Shown here piece after piece: positions 35,981 to 64,000 of a stretch of DNA of 64,000 nt (positions are counted from its first letter, which is position 1; every line of letters starts with the position of its first letter). Location of the stretch: NCBI RefSeq assembly GCF_018320785.1, contig NC_054866.1, forward strand, positions 36,991,000 through 37,054,999, in the 5' to 3' direction. The DNA comes from Cheilinus undulatus. Lineage: Eukaryota > Chordata > Actinopteri > Labriformes > Labridae. A program made the position numbers and the translations under genes. A model generated the notes under the pieces. It ran no database searches and had not been told where the DNA came from. It worked only from the letters and a program-made list of their open reading frames with translations.

Positions 35981-38900
35981 TCAACCTGCAAACACCTGCG
36001 GTTGGAGTGGTGGAGGCAGGAGCTCATTCTCGATGTTATCGGCGTCGATTGCTGATGATTCTGCAGACGTCGTCTCACTGGTTGTGGTTGCAGGTGGGTT
36101 TTTAGTCTCTCCAGGAAAGCTGTCTAGGACACTCTGCACCTTCTGCTCTACTTCGTCCGTCCAGTCGATGAGGTCGCTTTCCAGCTGGCGAGCCTTCTCA
36201 ATGACGCGTTCCTGCCGTTCCCCGAGCCCTGTCAGCAGATCCAGACGTTTGTGGACCTGACTGAGAGCTGTGCTGCCCGGGGAGCAGGAGGAAGCTCCGG
36301 AGGCCTGAGGCCAATTGGGAGATGCCTGACCTGACATGTAGAGCTCAAACTCCTCTGTGCTGAGGTTCAAAGACTGGCCATCCAGCTTCTCAATGAAGGC
36401 CACTGCACAGCACTGGAGATCAGACATGATAACACAAATAATAAGCACTGAGTTATGAGCCTGATGGAATTTTTGCCACAATATATTCAGTAGGTTTACC
36501 GTTAATATCTGAAAAACACTGCTAGCAGCAAGACAAAAAACAAAACAAACAATAACGACAAAGTGGCTCAACAATACATACACCATTATTTACAGCTCCA
36601 CAACTCCATAAACATTGAAATATTGACATCATAAAAGCAAACCAGTATGTGCTTATAGGCTCACCAGATTTGTAAAGTAGTAACCATCCTCTCCAGTCAT
36701 AAGCCTGCTGGGGTTGCAGAAGCGGGTAATGTACTGGATGTTGGACTGCAGTCGGGGAGGATTTGCTTTCAGCACGATGTAGATGAGTGTAGGAAGGAAG
36801 TCATCAGCAGACGCGGCCTCTTTCTTGCTGACTTTGATGGCGTTGAAGATGTGCTTGCTGCAACGTGTGATACAGGCCAGTTTGTCCTTGGGCACACGCT
36901 TTGAATCCATTTCAATCACATCTGACAGGACGCAGAGAAACAAGAATGGAACAAATTGTTGTTTGAATGTCTGACTACATCCCTCCCACCAAGATATTGA
37001 CAGAAAGTCACTAAAGCTAACTGAAATAAACCTGATGAGGCCTACCTGTGATTGCTTTGACTACACTATCAGACACCTCAGGGATCTCCTCGTCTACAGG
37101 AACACAGAGCATCTCAATAGTGACCCAGTGTAAAGCTCTGCAACAAAACACAATAAGAATCCAAATATACTCATTTCTCCTTAAATTGTTTTATTATGCT
37201 CATTGAGAATGCAGTGAAAAAACAGTCACATTTTAACATATTTTATTAACTGACCTGATTCTCTTCTGAATGGCCAGGTCTTTCTTTTCATCATCTGTTG
37301 TCTCAGGACAGAAGACTTCCTTATAGAGACGAGTCATCATGTACTTCTCTACCTCATCCATGACAGCCTCCACATGATCTGACGAACCTGGGACAGAAGA
37401 AAAATAACAGACACTATGAGACTTTATGCTCTGTGTAATTTACAAGATTTCTGATTACATCAGGTGTTTCTTGACTAGGATATTTCGCACTACCTTTAAA
37501 CTGCGTCTGGAGGCGTTCAGAGAGGTTCTGATAAAAGTCCTGCACACACTCTGACAGTTCATCAGCACCCATGTCCTGAAAAGGAATAGAAAAGAAATAT
37601 TAAGACCAGGACTTTTTGATATTTTGTTTAAATGCAATAGTGGCAGAGACAGCTATAAGTGACCATCTTGTTTTATTTTTTGTAATTACAAGACAATCCA
37701 AATGATGTAAAAACGGCATCATAGGTCGCAGCAGTATACAAGCTGCAGGTACAAAGACCTAAACTGTCTTTTTAAGTGACACTTTCAAATGCATGGAGCA
37801 AAATCAACAACACACAGTGGCACCATCTGTTTTAGCACCTCTTTTAGCTAAAGTATAGTAGTTAAACTCTCAGCCTGTTATATTTGTTGATAAGCTGGCA
37901 GACACATACTTAAAATGAAGGGTCTTTTCAATTTAAACAGGGCTTCACAAGTTTTGTATACCTACAGTATCAGTGTATATCCCAGTTCTATGAGATTATG
38001 TTGTTATGATGGAGAAAAGATGATATAAAGTGGCGCTAACCTGTGATGTTGGTAACTAGGGAGATGCACGATACTATGGGCGTATATCAGCATATATGAA
38101 CATTTCAGCTGATATTTACAACCGATATTTAGGCTATAAAAATCAGCCTATATCACGTGCAAGTATTGGATGTACAAACTAATACGCTGATGGGCTGGAC
38201 CAACACACCTGCATCAGCTTAAAGGCCTCTGCAGTTCAAGGACGATACAAACAAATTAGCTTAGGACAAATATTTATGTGAAAAGGAGGGCAAAACGACC
38301 ACAGTTCAAATTTTACACAGTGAAAATACATTGCTTATGTTAAAGCTTGTATTGATGAACTACAAACTTCAATACAAATAAATTAGTGTGAATCATTTTG
38401 CATGAAAAAACACCTCTAGTGTGTGAGGACCTGAAGCGGTTTTCTTTATTCATCATCATACCTTACACTTTAAAGTATATTTTAATGACTGACATTTGTT
38501 GATTTGCTGATCCTCAAACTTTAATTTTGTGTTTTAAGGACTGAAGTCCATTGAAGGTCTGAACTACATTTGAATATCAGTATCGATCTCTGTATTGGCT
38601 ACAATTAATTTGTAAAAATAAAAATATATCGGATATTGGCAAAAATCAATTATTGTGCATATCTATTGGTAACAGTATGTTTTACAACTCAATTAAGGCA
38701 GTTGGATTTGAAAAGGAAACACTGAAAGTAGAAACATTTCACCATTGATATACATTGGATTTCATCTGCATTTCTATTGGCCCAGTCTTATACCGATTGA
38801 AAAGAAAAAATTAAAGACAGAATGAGTAAGGATGATGAATTTGCAAACCTTCACAACTGTTACTGTACCATTTAAATGCTTCCTACTAGCTCAGTTCAAA

Positions 38901-40018
38901 ACATTAATAGCTAAGCCATTTTAGCTCACCCGCTTGTAGACCATGCTCTCAGTGAAGGCCCGACACTGTTTGAAGATCTCCCTGCCAGACTTGAGAGGTT
39001 TGAGAAAATCAATGAACTCTCGAGTGGCATGGTCACTGTCCACAGAAGAATGGCGGCCTGCAGAGGAGCTCGGGCTGGGGCTAGACTGTGCCTCAAAAGG
39101 AGAGTCTGGGAGATGACACAGAATGTTACACTAAACCTGAAACACTTGCACTATTTTGACCTTATTATCTCCATGTCACATGGTGCAGCTGTGGTATGTG
39201 TTGAAATCTAAGAGCCCTAATTTCATATTGGTTCATGGGCTATCTGATTACAAAACCAGAGAAGTGGTTTACCATAAACAGAAATTATCAGGCAAAAGTT
39301 TCAGTAATCTCAGTTTGTTTCTCAATCATTTTCCAGTAAAACATGCAAACACTTCCTCAAAATGAAGGCAAAAAAGTTAAGCAATTTGGCAAAAAGAGAA
39401 CAAAACTTTTGCCATGACTGTATAGAAAACGGTTTCCTCTCAAGTACAGAACAAGAATCAAAACCTGAAATAATCAAGATGCTGTGCAGTTGAGTATGTG
39501 CAAACCAAGTACCTTTTTTTGGTGGTGTTTTTGTGGAAGGAGTAAAGAACTTTGTAACAGTATGAACTTTGCTTGACTTCTCCTTTGTTTTTCTTTCCTC
39601 AAACTTGCTGAAAGGTGTGATGGTCGACTGTGATTGGGTCTTCTGATGTCTACTTGCGTAAGCTTCCTCTTCCTCTCTCTGCAGCCTGTTAGGAAAGACA
39701 TCTAGGCTGTATTATCATAGACAGATGGACGAATAGGGATCACATCCATAATAGAGCAAAATAGCAAACAGACCTAATAGCAGTAACAGCACAGGGTTTG
39801 CCTTCAGGGAATAATCATGCACAGAGCACTAAATACGAGACAAACCTTTCAGCGAGTGCCCAGTCCTCTTGAATCTGTTTTTGCTTTTCTCGTTGATTTT
39901 CCTCTCGCCAGCACTTTGAGCACAGGCCCTGCCATGCAGTGTTTCCATAAAATCCACATCCTTTCTTGCAAAGCAGCTCTGACTGGTCCAGATGGATCCC
40001 ACGTCGCTGGCTCATCAT
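35981..40018 (-). CDS. rabgef1: Rab5 GDP/GTP exchange factor (Rabex-5)
   Basis: Activates Rab5 on early endosomes together with Rabaptin-5 and binds ubiquitin. Coding exons 39846-40018, 39513-39685, 38930-39105, 37494-37575, 37255-37387, 37046-37137, 36665-36921 and 35981-36412 join in frame to 505 residues (human 491). An A20-type zinc finger has Cys17, 21, 33 and 36 (Cx3Cx11Cx2C); the ubiquitin-binding helix [22 protein letters not shown] follows. A helical region ([20 protein letters not shown]) and the VPS9 catalytic domain ('[18 protein letters not shown]', '[13 protein letters not shown]', '[20 protein letters not shown]') come next, then the Rabaptin-binding coiled coil, ending in [11 protein letters not shown]. 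Everything expected is intact. Start: two adjacent Met codons; the upstream acceptor lies at 40031-40034, so a non-coding 5' exon exists upstream. Confidence 0.96.
38057..38665. mobile_element. hAT-type non-autonomous element in rabgef1 intron
   Basis: Flanked by a perfect 8-bp direct repeat TTGGTAAC (38049-38056 and 38666-38673). Ends are TAGGGAGATGCACGAT and the near-mirror ATTGTGCATATCTA. The interior has ATCGG-, ATATCGG- and GATATTTAC-like words but no frame. It lies between the third and fourth coding exons. Confidence 0.85.
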
Positions 40019-40369
40019 CCTTCACAGAAGACTGCTGGGGTTAAGAGGAGGCACAAAGAGTGAGTACTAGCAGCACTAAAGGCATTAGTTTGATGTGCAA
40101 AATGATAAGTCCATCTGCTCCTCCTTTCACACTTTTTCTCAAGAGTAATTTAAACTTTTCCACAGTCTCAAGATTTTTCTGATCTGGCAATGGCCAAGAA
40201 TGGTATATCTCAAGGTCCAAACATTCATGCCAATCAAAGCCCTAACAGCAATGCAGAAATAATAGAAAGTGGGTCATTCATATGATAAAATATATCACAA
40301 TTTGACTTGTCCACTAATCAGCCCAAACCAACAGGCAGGAGCTACTGAAGACTCAACGAGTGACCGTGT

Positions 40370-41100
40370 TAAATGGTGTTTTTATGTGAATGCGTCCGTA
40401 GTTGACGTAGTTTCAAGACGTTTGAAGCGTAAAGTGCCTTTGCAAATGCCTCTTCGCCTGTCTAATGCCGATGCAGACTCAACATATAACGCCTTCCTAG
40501 ATACTAAACTGAAATGTTCGCAAAAACAATGCCTTGTCAACACTGTTGGTAATTACGACAACCACTTGCGCATACGTAAAAGTCGCCAGTTAACACGGTC
40601 ACACGTTAAACCGAAACACCACTTCTCGTACCAATAACAGTGTAACGTTTCCTCTTCAACAGAATTATATCATGTTGACACAATGGTTTTTCTCTTGTAC
40701 AGAAATGTCCTGTCGTTTTGGTTGTATAGAGTCCAACGTTACATAGCACTGTAAGTTAATTTTATCAGAATACGACATTTGCTCAGATTATCTACAGTCA
40801 TCCATCCGTGTTTACTTAAGCTAATTACATAGCTAGTTAACCTTAGCAAGCCAGCTAAGGTGCTAACTTTGCGTAATGTAAAACAAAATGCTCTAGGTAA
40901 GCTACGCTGGTTGTTTACGTAAACGTATAGACTCATTCGTAATATTAAGAAGCCACTGGATAACCTTATCGTCTTTCCAGCTGCAGTCTGCTTTTAGTGG
41001 ATGTTTACACTAGCCAGGCTAAGAGCTAGCTTTGTTCCACAGCCATTTTGTCTGTCAGTTGTTTCTTCTTCGCTGAAATGTCAGTAAATCACAAAACAGG
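40370..41100 (-). promoter_or_regulatory. Probable rabgef1 promoter and 5' UTR region
   Basis: Locally richer in CpG than its surroundings (several CG per 100 bases at 40380-40640) and upstream of the first coding exon. A non-coding first exon must lie here or beyond, because the coding exon begins with a splice acceptor. I could not place the start site. Confidence 0.3.
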
Positions 41101-42865
41101 TTAGGTGTACTGCCATCTAGCGCCAAATATCGAAATAACCTCCATAGCTACCGAGAGATGGAGGAAAAATTGCATGGTTTTATTCTCAATACGAACAATG
41201 ACGAGACTTACCCTTAATAAAGCCAGCAATCCTTTATCGAAAGACAAACCTCCGGAAGGCTATTTTGGTGACCAAACTGACATAAACGAACCTCTGAAGG
41301 TCTTTTTTAAAGTTATTTACAGACACGCCATTGTAGCTGTTCATACTAATGCTTAAGAAATACAAACCGTAAAACAGATAAGGACTTAGGTCCAAAGGTT
41401 TTTAATTAGCCTAGTCACGGTAATGTCTGTGTTAAGTCAAGCAGAAGGGGATATCAGAGTAAAGGTATTCTTGATCAATCTTATTATCATATTGGCCAAA
41501 TTCCATATCCATAGACGTAAATTTTCAGGCAAAAGACCACATTTCAATAACTTTTTTAAATGAGTTCAAGCAATATATGAATTCCATCAAATATTCTGAA
41601 AAACAAAAAGCAATTAAAACTTTCAGCTTATAATATGCTTGATATCGCTATATAGACACTCATTCCCCCTAGCATTTAATGTTCACTTGTTTGTTCTTTC
41701 TCCTACTGTTAATGCACTTAAAATCTATGCAACTGTATACATTAAGTACATGACTGTATGCTGTATACATATGAGCTGTAAATCTATTTTTGTATCTTGA
41801 GAAGTGCAATAAAGTTTGATATTAAAAAAAATCAGAGCAAAGGTGCTGGTAAAGGTTTATCATGCTGTGATATTGAGAGTGACATTGCTGACATAGACGT
41901 TATAGTAGCTGTTATATATAGCATTCAATCATGTCAAGCATTGACAGCTATTAAAGAAAGCTCCAACAGTATGAAAAGCAACATGAACGTTACTGGGAAT
42001 AAATTAGGCATAGAAAAAAAATGAATAGGCATATCTGATTCTTACTTTTTGTAAAACAAATTCCTGGGAACCATGGGTAGTTGCTCAAAATATAATCAAG
42101 TACATTGAAAGATGCTTCACTGAACTCATTTTTATTGTGAAAAATGTTTTTAGGGAAGTTGCCTCAAAGCTTATACTCTCCAAAATAGCATTTCTTTTGG
42201 ACAGCTGATCTTGAGACCTTGCTTTCAACATCCCTAAAACAAGCCTTTCATTCATACTGAACACCAAAGAAGAATTTCAAATTTTGATTTTTTATTTGAC
42301 CATATTTGAAGAAGTCTGTATTTGGAATCTTATACTGTTGTCTTAGTTCAATAACTGACTTAAGTTTCACATTTCTGTTGAACAAGTCTTTAAGTTGTTT
42401 TAAACCTGCATCTTTTGATGATATTATGTACTGCAGATAATGGGATATTCACAATTTTATATTAAACATAAAATTTTTCCTGTTTTCTGACATAGTTTTC
42501 CCTTACTGGTGAACCTCTGCTGATTCCTTAATTCTGAGACACTGCCTCTCAAAAAATACTCAGTTGATACCCAGGCACATTACTGACCTGTTGTCCGTTA
42601 GCCTCATGAGTTGCAAAATGCTCCTCCAACTATTTTTAATGAGTCCTGCTTACTTTTCCAGCCTTTTGTTGCCCTATCTATACTCTTTTGGAGAGGCATT
42701 GTTGCCATCATATTCAAAATGAGGCAATATCTTTCCATCAAATGTTAAATTGTCTCAATTTCAAATATCTATGTTGTTTATGTTCTATTGTGAATAGAAT
42801 ATGGGGTTATGAGAATCAAAAATAACAACACTGTTCAAATTTACACTTTACTCAGCACCGCAACT
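41100..42865. other. Intergenic, no gene seen
   Basis: Sequence between the divergent rabgef1 and caspase genes. A GTGCAATAAAGTTTGATATT motif near 41805 could be the tail of an old LINE or a poly(A) signal. Nothing else recognised. Confidence 0.35.
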
Positions 42866-42880
42866 ATATATATATATATA

Positions 42881-43434
42881 CAGTTATGTCTCAAAAAATT
42901 AGAATATCATGAAAAAGTTCAATATTTTTTGTCACTCTTTTCTGAAAAGGAAACCCATATATTATTTAGACTCATTACACATAGAATGAAATATTTCAAG
43001 CCTTTATTTCTTGAAATGTTGATGATTATGGCTTACAGATAAAAAATCCCCAAAATTCAGTGTCTCAAAAAATTAGAATATTACTTAAGATCAATTAAAA
43101 AAAAGATATTTTAAACAGAAATATCAGGCTTCTGAAAAGTATGTTGATTTCTATGCCTTCAATACTCAGTTGGGCCTCCTTTTGCATGAATTACTGCATC
43201 AGTGAGGCGTGACATGGAGGCGGTCAGCCTGTGGCACTGCTCAGGTGTAATGGAAGCCCAAGTTGCTTTGATAGCGGCCTTCAGGTCATTTGCATTGTTG
43301 GGTCTGGTGTCTCTCATCTTCTTCTTAACAATACCCCATAGATTCTCTATGGGGTCCAGGTCAGGCCAGTTTGCTGGCCAATCAAGCACAGTAACACCAT
43401 GGTAACTGAAGCAGCGTTTGGTCCCAAAAACTTT
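42881..43434 (-). mobile_element. Tc1/mariner fragment, family B, 3' end
   Basis: Begins with the terminal repeat CAGTTATGTCTCAAAAAATT right after a (TA)n run (42866-42880), and continues through the last ~76 transposase codons (43159-43389), including 'LDWPANWPDLDPIENLWG', which keeps the family Glu. It is truncated near 43434, close to the same point as copy 2738-3340 (both lose the N-terminal half). Confidence 0.85.
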
Positions 43435-44124
43435 GTATTGAAGGTTTTACGGATGGATGTGTGTAACACATCCATCACACATCCATCTGGCGTGTCAGGT
43501 TAATGGTCCATGAAATCCCCATGTGAAGGACCCCTGAACCCGCAAAGGTCCCTGCATGCTAACATTTGAATTTTTTTTTTTAGTGTCAAATAAAACGAAG
43601 AGGGGCCTCTTATTGTTCTTTGCCCAGGGCCCCTAACTTACTAGAGCTGCCCCTGATTAGAGATGTATTTGAACTCTGTAAAATCAGTTTTCTTAAGGGT
43701 AGAGTACTTTATACTATAGATGAAAGAGACGTTTAGAAGCCCCCAATATGATCATCAGTGGGCTATAATCAAAATGTGAAGAAGGCTGTCAGTCCTCATC
43801 AGGAAGTAGCCTTCCATGGAAAAACACATCAGCAGGCTTGGTTTGGCTCTGCTCGGCCAAAAGCGGTCATGGAAAAGCCCTCGGGGTGCTGCACAGATCT
43901 GAGGCTCACCTTTGTGTGCTTACTGCCATACAGCAGTAAACTGTATTTTGGGCGGTGACGGTTCAAAGTAGGCGTTTAGTCGTAGCAGGAACTATCTGCC
44001 TTATCTCAGCTGTATTGTACTAGGTTACTCATAAACACATGTGAAAGAAGCTGAAAGCTAAGAAGTCTTTTCTTGAAACTCGCAGACTTTCTCTCTTACA
44101 ACTTCCTGATTGGAGAAATAAGAA
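43435..44124. other. Caspase upstream region
   Basis: Probable promoter and 5' UTR of the caspase gene. A fragment near 43600-43660 (GGGGCCTCTTATTG, CCCAGGGCCCCTAACTTACTAG) resembles repeat ends seen elsewhere in the window. No core promoter element picked. Confidence 0.3.
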
Positions 44125-51438
<7,314 letters not shown>

Positions 51439-52604
51439 GACACTCAAGTGTTTGCTTGCAACACTCCTTGATTTTACAAATAAGTAAGAATATTACTGGC
51501 ACACATGCCAGTAATATTCATGAGATCCATTTGGGCCCATGTAAAAAAAAAACATCTTAATTATCTGCTTTAAACTCATTGAAAAAGAACTCTGCATATC
51601 AAGACATATTGGCTTTATTGTATTAATATCAGTGCCTTTTATATGTACGCTGTACAAAGAAACATACCAGATTCATACATTCTGTGAAAATTCAAAACAA
51701 AAGATTCACATGTTGGTCGCCAAAACTGTGCAACACACTCTAGGTACTGATGCTGAATGGTTGCATTGCTCTTCGTCTTGCATCTTATACTATGTAGAGT
51801 CATTCCTGGCTTTTTTCTTCCTCTATTCATAGAGGAGGAAAGAGAAATCTCTAGCATTACTTGTAGTTTAGAGAGCAACTTCATTAGACCCAACGCGTTT
51901 CAGCTTGTAGCATACCCCGATGAACTGCCATACCCTGGAAAGAGTTACCACTGTTCCAAGTTTTCCCCATTTGTGGATAATAGCGCTCACCATGGTTCAC
52001 AGGAGTCCCAAAACCTTAGAAATGGTTTGGTGATAGATGTCAAGGACTTTGTTTCTCATCTGTTCTCTCTGTTTCCTTCAAGACTACATCCTCCATGCAT
52101 GTTGGAAGTTGGTGAGGTTGTGCTAGAGTTACCTCCTTCAGCTCTTCTTTAGTCATAGAGGAGTACAGTGGATAGTCAGAAACAGGATTGAGGGAGTGGG
52201 GGAGAGAAAATGTCTGCTGTTTCTTTGCAAATCATACATATAAAAGTCACTGATGTGAATGTATGTAATGTTATCTCAGTATGCACTGTTCATTTTTTAA
52301 TAGCATTTAAATGTGGTATTTTTGCCTTTTTTTCTTACTTAAAAATGTTATTGAAATGGATAGCAATACAAGATTTATACTGCATAAAAAAATATCTCAG
52401 TGCTGTGGTGTTAAGCAAAAGTTAGATTTGAGGGATAAGGATGCTTGGTGGCTATCTCAGATAGCGTTTCATATATTTTGCATTATAAGCATTTTACAGC
52501 TTAATATAAGCTGCTTTTCAGAACTGTATTTTATACATCATTTTCACATACAAACATTTTCTGGATGCTGACTCTTTTATATAATTTTTTACAGCTTTGA
52601 GCAA

Positions 52605-52610
52605 AATAAA
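52605..52610 (+). terminator. Probable caspase polyadenylation signal
   Basis: AATAAA 1,167 bases after the caspase stop codon. The span 51439-52625 is then the 3' UTR; open frames in it are unrecognised. Confidence 0.5.
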
Positions 52611-52629
52611 AACATTACTATTTTAAAAG

Positions 52630-53540
52630 ACTGTGCCTCTTTTTCAAAGACCATCAGAACTCCAGATTTGTGAGAAACTTATATATGTTATAAATGCCCA
52701 ATTCATGCATGCTGCCATGAAATTCCCATAGGACTGGTCTGGTTCCTTTTTATTTGGACCACATATTTAGGCAATGTACAACTTTAATGTGTTACAATGT
52801 GATCTTTAGCATAAATCCATCACCATAACTTTGCTTTAAGACTTGATTTAAATGCTTCTCATCATATTTTACCCACTCCCTTAACATACATAAGGGGAAC
52901 TATACAGTTTTTACAAACTCCAAGCTGGCTTTCATGTGTTGTGCAATGATGAGTCTTCTGTCTAGCCACTCTGCCATAAAGCCCAGATCAGTGGAGGGCT
53001 GCAGTGATGGTTGACCTTCAGGAAATTTGTCCCATCTCCACACAGGATCTCTGAAGCTCAGTCAGAGTGAACCTCAGGTTCTTGGTTTACCTCTCTTACT
53101 AAAGGCCCCCTCCCCTAATTTATCAGTTTGGACAGGTGACAAGCTCTTGGAAGAGTCTTGGTTGATCCAAACTTTTTCTATTCGAAAATTAGGGAGGCTT
53201 CTGTGCTCTTGGGAATTTTCAGTGCAACAATTTTTTTTCTGTAGCCTTTCCCAGATCTGTGCCTTGCAATAATCCAATTCTGAGCTCAGCAGGCAGCTTC
53301 TTTGACCTCTGATTTACATTGTCAGCTGTGAGGCCTTCTATAGAGAGTTGTGTGCCTTTCCAAATTATGGTCAATTGATTTACTTTACCACAGATGGGAT
53401 CCAGTCAAGGTGCAGAAACATCTCAACTACAATCAAGAAAAATAGGGGGAATTTGAGCTAAATTTGAAGTGGTTTTGGGGTCTAAATATCTATGTCAAAG
53501 TGATATTTCATTTTTTCATTTTTAATAACATTTCTAAAAT
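52630..53540. other. Intergenic, no gene seen
   Basis: No exon or named repeat recognised between the caspase 3' end and the SINE at 53545. Confidence 0.4.
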
Positions 53541-53544
53541 TATG

Positions 53545-53712
53545 GGGGCCTAGATGGCATAGTGGTTTAAGTTGAGACCCATATATGCAGTTGGCCTGGG
53601 TTCAAATCTGGCCTGTGGTACTTTCCAAAGTCTCTCCCCAGCTCTCTCATCCCCGTTTCCGAATTCTGTCCTCTGTCAATAAAGGCATAAAAGCCCCCCC
53701 CCCAAAAAAAAC
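53545..53712 (+). mobile_element. tRNA-derived SINE
   Basis: Box-A-like TAGATGGCATAGTGG and box-B-like GGTTCAAATCTGG are 35 bases apart. A body with CTCTCCCCAGCTCTCTCATC and a tail TCAATAAAGGCATAAAAGCC, ending in C- and A-rich runs, follows. The layout fits a widespread percomorph SINE. More complete than the copy at 14428. Confidence 0.75.
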
Positions 53713-55252
53713 ATCCAAAATTATGTATTCACTTTGTAATAATTTGGTACTGAGTATAGATTAATGAGAAGTTTAAAAAAAGTTTTTTTTCACTGTAGCA
53801 TCAGGCTGCAACATGATGAAACTGAAAAAAGGGAAGGGGGTCTTTCTTAATGCACTGTATGTCCCTATTTTTGAGGTTTTAAAAAATGGCCACTGTAACA
53901 ATAAATAGGACCTCTGCAGAAAAATACCTAAATTGTCCTTCAATGGACATGGTATTCACAGAAAAATCCTGACTGAGAACACTGGTGGAAATGAAAGCAC
54001 AGACTCTTAAAAATGACTTTTCAGACAAACTTTACTTGAAAAAGCAAATCAAAACCAAACTGAAATCAAAATTATAAAACAGTGTCATCACAATACAACA
54101 CAAAGGCAACACCTTGAATAGGCAACACGGGAACATGGTTGCAGTTTGTGCATGTCTGATGTGTTACCAGAAAACTGATATGAGTCTTTTCGACGGCTAC
54201 ATGAGTTCATGCTTTCACTGACTCATCAAGTTCACTCTTAAAAAATACAACAAAGTAGTCTGACACGATATACACTCTGTTTAAAGCTTATAAAAAGACA
54301 TAAAACAACAAGAGTTTGTCACTTACAAACCAGCATAATCAATCCAACCAGACTAGACTGCATTTTAACAGCTTATTTGAACATATTGGCAGTGTTAGAG
54401 AGCTTTATATCAGTTTACACTTTTTACAAAACAAAGACACAGGTGGCTAGTAAGCACTCATGCTCTCATCTCATGTCTCACTCGGCACATTCAAACTTGT
54501 AGCTACAAATGAACACTTATTCTCTTTCACTTTTATGCATGCACACGCTCACCCAACACTGGAGCAACGGTCAGAAATGCTTCACAACCAGTAAGGCCAG
54601 ATGAAGATAAATACAGTAGCATTGCTCTCATAAACTACAAAAGAGTTAAAATTTGGCAGTGTGAGGATTCTACAGAAATGATCAAAAGTGTCATTCATTC
54701 CTTGTAACAGAAAAATGACATCTTTACAGCAAACAAAGTCATGCAGAACTTTTGAAAGGAGGTAGAGGACAATAGAAAGAGAACATAAAAGAGATTAATG
54801 AAGGAATAAAGATAATTCTGTGGAAAACATGTCTGAAAATGAACTGCAGATCAGCGACCTGTCACTTTGCCTGTACAACACAAAATAGACGTTACAACCG
54901 AATAAGCATCATATTTGGAAGTTGGAATGTATTAGTATAGTGTTACGTATCATTTAGCATCTTTGTCATTCAAGAATTCACTTTTTGAAAACATCATATT
55001 GTTGACAACATTCAACACTCAGATAACACTTTGCAGCACCACACGTTTACAAAATAGCAACTCATGCGGGAACACCTCTGGCCCTGTACACTGTGTTCAA
55101 TGTGTCATACAGTTTGCAGCACACCTTGTGCTTACCATGTTTTAGATTGCATCCGTGAGAACAGGACACTGCAAATGTGGATCTCTTGTATACAGTATGT
55201 GTGTTGGGTGTATGTGTAGCTGTCTGCCTTTTAGTGCCACTCTGGTTGAGGT
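53713..55252 (-). other. Putative syntaxin 3' UTR
   Basis: Between the SINE and the canonical syntaxin stop codon. No exon seen. By position it should hold the 3' UTR of the canonical terminal exon, but I found no convincing minus-strand AATAAA here. Confidence 0.3.

Positions 55253-64000
<8,748 letters not shown>

Noticed and set aside
40269-40637. 122-codon open frame upstream of rabgef1
   Set aside because: No motif recognised. It lies in the probable promoter and 5' UTR region and is more simply a chance frame in slightly GC-richer sequence.

Overview
The window is teleost genomic DNA, most likely from a percomorph. The genes have small exons with GT-AG introns and are vertebrate orthologues. 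The spaces between them are AT-rich and carry Tc1/mariner copies, hAT-like non-autonomous elements, tRNA-derived SINEs, a LINE 3' end and large simple-sequence arrays. No bacterial, plasmid or CRISPR features are present. I recognised no tRNA, rRNA or other structural RNA gene except tRNA-derived SINE relics.

Layout: (1) 1-4.2 kb: Tc1/mariner debris and a long GATAC-type array. (2) 4.5-5.6 kb: short tandem repeats and a row of tRNA-like units. (3) 5.77-10.11 kb, minus: five tail exons of a kinesin-1 heavy chain (KIF5) gene with a lost splice acceptor, a stop codon, a frame conflict and a 180-bp palindromic transposon inside an exon. (4) 10.4-20.3 kb: repeats, a Tc1 copy and duplicated TAGC-rich blocks. 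(5) 20.43-23.32 kb, plus: complete otolin-1 (otol1), an inner-ear collagen/C1q protein of the otolith matrix. (6) 25.27-28.71 kb, minus: a complete three-Ig-domain Fc-receptor-like gene with no transmembrane exon and an acidic tail of 14-residue repeats. (7) 31.9-40.03 kb, minus: rabgef1 (Rabex-5), complete coding exons with a long putative 3' UTR. (8) 44.125-51.44 kb, plus: a caspase-1-type inflammatory caspase with a seven-base first coding exon and a 5.5-kb intron holding nested transposons. (9) 55.25-64.0 kb, minus: the 3' part of a syntaxin-1 gene, running off the window end.

The genes act in unrelated pathways: otolith matrix, immune recognition, early-endosome Rab5 activation, pyroptosis and neurotransmitter release. 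RABGEF1 and STX1A are both on human 7q11, so the right half looks like a conserved linkage and supports reading the syntaxin as stx1a.

The most interesting point is the syntaxin 3' end. It has two 111-nt exons that each encode the C-terminal half of the SNARE helix, and two terminal exons that each encode a membrane anchor. All are phase 0, so every combination reads in frame. The divergent SNARE exon differs at 28 of 37 residues yet keeps a hydrophobic or small residue at all eight layer positions, which suggests it is functional.
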